Source: Climacium dendroides (taxonomy: Eukaryota; Streptophyta; Bryopsida; Hypnales; Climaciaceae). Taken from it: a DNA stretch of 64,000 nt. The position numbers and the translations under genes were made by a program. The stretch is from NCBI GenBank assembly GCA_950106755.1, contig OX467086.1, positions 15,766,001 to 15,830,000 of the forward strand, given 5' to 3'. This document shows, piece by piece, positions 58,712-64,000 of the stretch. Within the stretch, counting starts at the first letter, position 1; each line of letters starts with the position of its first letter. The notes beneath the pieces were generated by a model that did not search any database, was not told the origin of the DNA, and saw nothing but the letters and a program-made list of their open reading frames with translations.

Positions 58712-61700
58712 ATGCCCATTATAGACGGGGTGGGCGATGAGTTGCTGTACACGGCGCTGGTCGTTGCCCCCGTTGTGTTCCTGTGCCGTTCTTCGCTGGG
58801 GTGAGTGAGTGAGTGAGTTGCTCATGGGGTGGTTTCGATGGTTTGGGTCGTTTGGCTGTGTGTTTTTAGGGTTTGAATTCGCATTGGGTTGGGAGGGGTT
58901 GGGGCAGTGGTGAGGGGAGGAAGTAGGCTCTTGTGGTTGCGAAGGGTGGGAGATGAAGCGATCTGGTGTCACGGTGCTGTGTGTCGTGCGTGTGATCTCG
59001 AAACGTTTGAATTCGAGAGGAAGAATTGGGTTCCGGTATCGGGGGATTGGATCGCGGGTAACCCTAATTTTACATTCTTGGACTCTCGCTGATGTTTGGG
59101 AGATCAATTTGTGGTCCTGCTCTTTCTAGGGTTTGTCGGTAGAGATGATTTGTTTGACAAATGTTTGCGTGCTTGTTGTTCGAAAGTTCACTTGGTGGAT
59201 TAGAATGACTACTAGACTGAGATCGTCTCTCCTCGTTGTGGGATTGGCATGTGATTGAACTTGGTTCAGTACCAGAGTCATTTTCTTGTATTTTTAGGAA
59301 TTACATGAGTTTCCGACTGGTGATTATCTGATCATGAGACACGCAAACTGAACTTGGAGTTCTTGTCACCGAAATTCCTTCTTGTGAATCTCGGTCGTTG
59401 AATGGAATCAGTAAGATGCTAAGAACCTTGGATTAACGACTGATTTTCGTAAGATTATGAGTGATGTTGACTTTCGTAATCGTAGTTACTTGTCGCTACC
59501 GTCACTTTTGAAGGTCATTGAAAGCGATTCGGACCGTAGAATGGTCAACTGAATCCCTAAGTGCCCAAGCTAAAAATACAAAGTCCTCTTTGGAAGCTAA
59601 CAGTCGATTATTGTAACATTGAAAACATATTTTCTGTCGTTCAAAATTGTAGGGTATGATGTCTTCTTTCTCAATTCTGTTACCTGTTTTTGAAGCCTCT
59701 CAAATGGTTTATTCCAACTCCAATAGATATGGAAGCAGCCGCCAACTGAATTCTTCAAGGAATTTCTCATCCAATTTGGCAGTTCTGACTTGCGCCTAAG
59801 TGGCTCATGAGTTGTAGTGTCTGGAAACGTGTCGCAAATCCTAGAAAGATGGTTCAAATCCGTCCTTAGCCTAAATGAAATTCTTCTATTTCTCAACAAG
59901 TACTACACTTTTTTATTTAATGAAGGCCGAACTCTTTGATCAACCTCCATACTTACCCGCCATCTGCAACACATTCAGAACGAATGAGCTCGTAGTGCGA
60001 GCACAAAAGGTTCCTTGATGCTCAGAAGCTGAAAGTGGTAATGGTGATCCAATGAATGCAGGCAGTCGCTGAGTTTTTTGAAGCAGGGTGTGTGCGTGGT
60101 ACGGCTGTGGATTGGAAGCCTTTGGGGGGGCAGTGTGGCGACGAGGGAGCCTCTGGGAGGCCGTGGTGATCTCGCTCCACCACTGGAGCGCACCACGAGC
60201 AGCAGCAGCTTCGCTGCGCGCCACATGGAAGCGCCCCCTGACAACGACTGTTGTTCGGTGTGCCATGATTCCTTTACACTGCCTTGTCAGGCCAATTGTG
60301 CCCATTGGTTTTGTGGTGAGTTCCTCGCTATTCTAAATCCTTAAGGTCCAAGTTCTACAATCTAAGTCAGACTGAGAATTATTTTTTGCCGTTAGGTTGT
60401 TTTTCATAAATGTGTAATGATTCGGTTGATGTTATCTCCTATTCTTTAGACTTTGTTTAGCTCTTCTTTTCAAACAGTGTTTTTTTAGTACAATTAAACC
60501 GTTTCAGGGAATTTTAGACAACATCGTAAAGAGAATATTCACTATTATTCACGAGGAAGTGTCGCTATGGTTATAGCGATCATACAGAGACTTCCCAATG
60601 ATGCATAAGGAGGCCTCTGTATGATCATTGTGACCATAGGGACTGTGACCATAGGAATTGTGACCATTGGAAGGCCTCTCTATGAATTATAGAAATGATT
60701 CTCTTTATGGTGCAGTTCTCGGAATGGTCTAGTTATACTGAAAATCCTGATCTTTGCCTTCTGCTACTCTTCCATTTTTCTCTTCCAAATGTACTCAAGG
60801 TATTAGTATGATTAACAACCAATGCGTTCTTGGATTTCTGAATTTGTGTTACTTTAGATCATTCTTTTGAAACTTCTTTAACTTCTCGTTCTGATATGGC
60901 TATTAATATCAACGTGGCAGGAGAATGTATATTGAGGGTTTGGCAACATAGCTCAGTGCTGCAACCTTGCAGGTGTCCCATATGTAGGCGTGCTATCACC
61001 CTTCTTATCCCAACTGAGATTTCAGAGGATCAGCAAAATGATCCTGAGGTGGAGCGGATAATGCGTGACCTTGCTAAGTATAATCGTATTTTTGGGGGTG
61101 GTCCCGTCAGCTTTATGCAGGTACTCAATCTTAACTTCAGCGTCAATGTTTAATTTGGCATGTTTTGGTCACTTTGAGTAGTGCATTTTCGTCTCTGTAA
61201 ATGCAGAATTCTGAATTACAGTTAATCTCTAGAATCAAGTTTGTTAAGTCGAGGACTAAATTTTTTTTTAATAGTGTTTGTAATTCTATCACGTTTGTGT
61301 GATTACTGTTCATTGAAATGGTTTTCTTATTGGGTGGTAATTTGGTTTGAAATACACAGTTTTTTCTGAAATTAGTATGTTTTTGCAGAGAGTTCGGGAT
61401 ATGCCTTTACTGCTTCGACGAATGGTTGGGGAATTGATGGACCCACAACGAGCCATTCCTCTTGTTCACCGGACACGGATTCTCTTCTTTGTATGTCCTA
61501 GTAAATCTTCTGGAGCTTATAAATTATGTCTCATTTCAATCATAACTTCACTCTTCGATCACTGTTTTGCTCCTTTCCTTTTTTCGTTTCTTCGTTCCAG
61601 CGGATTATTTTTTCCTAGACCCTAACACTTGTCTTGTGCGCAGTTGGTTTTGCTGGCAGTATATGTGTTCTCTCCTCTTGATGTCATTCCTGAAGGTATG

Positions 61701-62254
61701 CCCTTTGTTTACAGCTATCACCAACATAGGGACTGTAGCATGAAGGTTATAAAGTAGAAGATACTATTTGTGTCACTTTAAAATATGTACGTGTGTGATT
61801 TTTGGGAGATATATGTAGATGTGGAGTGACCGCTTTGGGTACAAGAGCCAAATCTGTTGAGATAATTTCTTTCATCACTATGTGTGATTTTCAAAGTCGT
61901 CGGTTGTGGAATGTGGACTGCCCCATTTCCATTCAAAGATCTGTGGTCAGACATTTAGCTAAGTCTTGATAATTAATCCAACCAAGTGCATGACTAGATG
62001 AGTTACTATTGGAAAATGGTCAGTACACGGTGCATGAATGTCAGATTCCTTGGCTTTGTAGAGAAAAAAATTTCAAGTTTAGCATTGAATGTATTATCTC
62101 CATGCAACTTATTGGATTTGATGATGGCTGGACAGGTGTGGTGGGATTGGTGGGATTATTGGACGACTTGTTGGTGATTATTATGGTGCTTTTTTACTTG
62201 GCCATGCTGTACCGATCCACTCTCGTTCTCCACCATGGCGGCCAACCCCAATGA
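58712..62254 (+). CDS. RNF170-like membrane RING-type E3 ubiquitin ligase with DUF1232
   Basis: My full model has six exons (58712-58800, 60062-60315, 60921-61120, 61389-61490, 61644-61695, 62136-62254) and encodes 271 aa, all phases matching. Exon 1 reads MPIIDGVGDELLYTALVVAP and gives a membrane segment at about residues 11-27. A linker follows. The C3HC4 RING is at residues 94-136 (CSVC, CAHWFC, GEC, CRCPIC). The C-terminal part is a DUF1232 region with two hydrophobic segments around SPLDVIPEGVVGLVGLLDD, ending LVLHHGGQPQ. Animal RNF170 acts at the ER membrane in ubiquitination of the IP3 receptor; the plant substrate is unknown. A shorter form could start at ATG 60225 (MEAPPDNDCCSVC), giving 187 aa as in many plant homologues. 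Exons 2b-6 are secure; exon 1 and the linker are inference from phase, splice sites and the RNF170-like N-terminus. Confidence 0.88.
60523..60711. mobile_element. Probable MITE in intron 2 of the RNF170-like gene
   Basis: An imperfect inverted pair 'atcgtaaagagaat' (60523-60536) and 'attctctttatggt' (60698-60711) bounds about 190 bp. Inside are three tandem variants of 'gtgaccataggaatt' and a foldback around 'gatcatacagagacttcc'. Flanking duplications are unclear. It does not touch the splice sites. Confidence 0.45.
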
Positions 62255-63030
62255 CAAGTTTCCTCTTAGTACTGGGTTACTACAGCAAGTTTCTATTTAT
62301 GTGGCCGGCCTTGTTGCTGCGACTGTATATTCATAGCTCTGTCCCTTGGAGGCGTATGGCTTTAAAAGCGTGTAAATCACCAACTACTGTATGGTATAGT
62401 TAGCACAAAGGTTATTTATTTATTTGATAGTTTAGGATCAGTGGATATGCACCTGATCTGACCACTGCTGCAGTGTACTGTAGAGGAGAGCGGATGCCCA
62501 GTCGCCAGTGGAAGTGGACATTAGATGAGGAAGATTGAGTGGCAGTGATTATGAAGCGTTGGCCTCGCGATTGAGAATACGATACGGTATTTTTCGGTTG
62601 TCAGACTTCAGGCATTGTGGCCGAATGCCTCTGCACTGATTTGTCCTATTCGTGCGTGTGACACTAATTTGCGTAAGTCACGGTGTTTGTAGAAGAAATA
62701 GAGTACTGTGGGCACTGATCTGAAATATTACTCTGTTGTGCCAATCTTTACAAAAAGTGAAAGCTCATAGTGATGCTAATTTTGTTGGGGACATAAATTT
62801 TTGCACTCACCATCAGGACAAATCAGTGTACCAGATTTGAGCACTCTCTTGAATTTTCAAGACCTCAATGTATAGCTATGTTCACCTTTTTTTTTTTGGA
62901 AGGGAGGGGAGGCAATTGATCTGGAATTCTTTTGTATTCAATGAATGCAACCTGTTGCTGTTAGGTGTGAGCACCCATAGTTGTCAGCCATTGCAATTCA
63001 ACAAAAATTGATTGAAATTTGGATAAAGAA
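62255..63030. other. 3' flank of the RNF170-like gene
   Basis: Gene-like base composition continues to about 62900, probably as 3' untranslated sequence. 'tttatttatttatttg' near 62411 and an 'attcaatgaatgc' word near 62937 are the only notable motifs. Confidence 0.4.
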
Positions 63031-63034
63031 ATAT

Positions 63035-63725
63035 CTTAGTCACTCAATTGTACTCAATGTATCTAAGTACTTGGAAGACAATTACTAAGTACACTCCAAC
63101 TTAGTGTGTCCACTTGGAAGACAATCACTCAATATGTCCACTTGAAAGACAATCATTCAATATGTCCACTTGGAAGACAATTACTAACTAAATTCCAACT
63201 CTATTTGGAAGACAATTAAGACAATCACTCAATGTGTCTACTTGAGATATAATTACTAACTACACTTCAACTCAATGTGTCCACTTGGAAGATAATTAAT
63301 AACTACACTTCTATTCAGTATGTCCATTTGGAAGAGAATGAAGACAATTATACTAACCCTTGAAGGATGTTGAGGCCAAATGATGCAATCAATGGATGAC
63401 TTCATTGTTCACAATTAATGTCCCACTTGGAAGATAATTAATAACTACACTCCAACTCAATGTATGTATTTGTAAGACAATGGCAAGACAATCATATCAA
63501 CCCTTGAAGGATACTAAGGCCAAATAATGGTCAATAGATAAGTTCCCAATGGATAACTTCATTGTTCACTGTAGAAATAAAGAATAAAGAATACTAATGC
63601 ATCTACTGAATAATGTAGAAATAAAGAATAAAGAATGCAAATGCATCTATTGAATAATGGTCAATAGATAAGTTCCCAATGGATAACTTCATTATTCATT
63701 GTAGAAATAAAAAATAAAGAATGCA
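63035..63725. repeat. Degenerate compound tandem array
   Basis: Units combine 'tgtccacttggaagacaat', 'cactcaa' and 'actaactacactccaactca' in changing order over 63035-63500. A larger duplicated block with 'cccttgaaggatgttgagg' and 'ggatgacttcattgttcac' recurs at about 63355 and 63495. A shorter unit with 'gtagaaataaagaataaaga' recurs three times at 63572-63722. Confidence 0.7.
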
Positions 63726-64000
63726 CCTATTCATTCAATAATGGGGGCAATTTTGGTAATGAAAATTCCAAGCGCACAGTGCTACTACAACCAAGAAAAT
63801 TTACTCAAAAATCAAGGACATGTATCATGGCATGCCACCATTCCAATATCTCATGTTTTTGTAAAACTTGGCAATCATGTCATGTCTTGCTACTAACATT
63901 ACTCCAAATTGTCAAATTTTGAACCTTATTATAACCATCCAAAAAACAATCACGGAAATCAGTCCCATAAATTCATACAGCCTATTGGTATGGGGTCCTG
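63726..64000. other. AT-rich end of window, no feature seen
   Basis: No gene or repeat was recognised in the last 275 bp. Confidence 0.35.

Noticed and set aside
58361..59107. Longest open frame in the window, 248 codons on the minus strand
   Set aside because: It lies antisense to the GC-rich leader and first exon of the RNF170-like gene. The translation is Pro/Ser/Asn-rich low complexity. Other frames in the same stretch are open too, as expected when stops are rare in GC-rich DNA.
49487..62254. A ubiquitin gene cluster formed by the E2 and the RING E3
   Set aside because: Two ubiquitin-system genes about 7 kb apart on one strand can be neighbours by chance in a plant genome. The DNA between them is ordinary repeats, and no shared regulatory motif was seen.
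1..64000. Integrated viral genes, CRISPR arrays, tRNA or rRNA genes
   Set aside because: No repeat-spacer array, no tRNA-like cloverleaf with conserved boxes, no rRNA core and no viral polymerase or capsid reading was recognised on either strand.

Overview
The window is nuclear DNA from a land plant. Three genes are clearly eukaryotic and intron-containing, with GT-AG introns of about 100-1300 bp. One carries a plastid-type transit peptide, and telomere-box motifs sit at that gene. Gene-free DNA is very AT-rich and full of decayed DNA transposons. Short introns and the style of the hAT-like and PIF/Harbinger relics suggest a seedless plant (bryophyte or lycophyte) rather than a conifer. That placement is inference; the species cannot be fixed from the sequence alone.

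Layout. 1-7100 is repeat-rich: tandem minisatellites, a CACTA-type MITE, and two 153-bp hairpin MITEs with 8-bp target duplications. 7119-8159 holds a TATA-box gene of 2-3 exons that I do not recognise. 10443-12889 is an 8-exon gene for a plastid parvulin (PpiC) plus rhodanese protein of 301 aa. 13-23 kb is mostly unique AT-rich DNA, then a CACTA terminal region and three tandem arrays; an orphan transit-peptide-like ORF lies at 20485. 23980-27115 is a decayed BED/hAT-like transposase pseudogene with a smaller repeat inserted. 28-40 kb is a mosaic of long-period dispersed repeats and MITEs, including one Mutator-like MITE with a perfect 9-bp duplication. 40140-43330 is a decayed PIF/Harbinger element with a Myb/NAM-like ORF1 and a transposase on opposite strands. 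49487-51897 is a 6-exon ubiquitin-conjugating enzyme E2 of the UBC4/5/6 (UBE2H) type, 184 aa. 58712-62254 is an RNF170-like RING E3 ligase with a C-terminal DUF1232 membrane region; its first exon seems to encode the N-terminal membrane segment of RNF170/TMUB-type proteins. 63040-63720 is another tandem array.

The E2 and the RING E3 are about 7 kb apart on the same strand and both belong to the ubiquitin system. Nothing suggests they are co-regulated, and plant genes are not organised in operons. I found no RNA genes, CRISPR arrays or viral genes. I did not find a clearly new biological system. The best leads are the RNF170 first exon, the unrecognised TATA-box gene and the datable transposon insertions.
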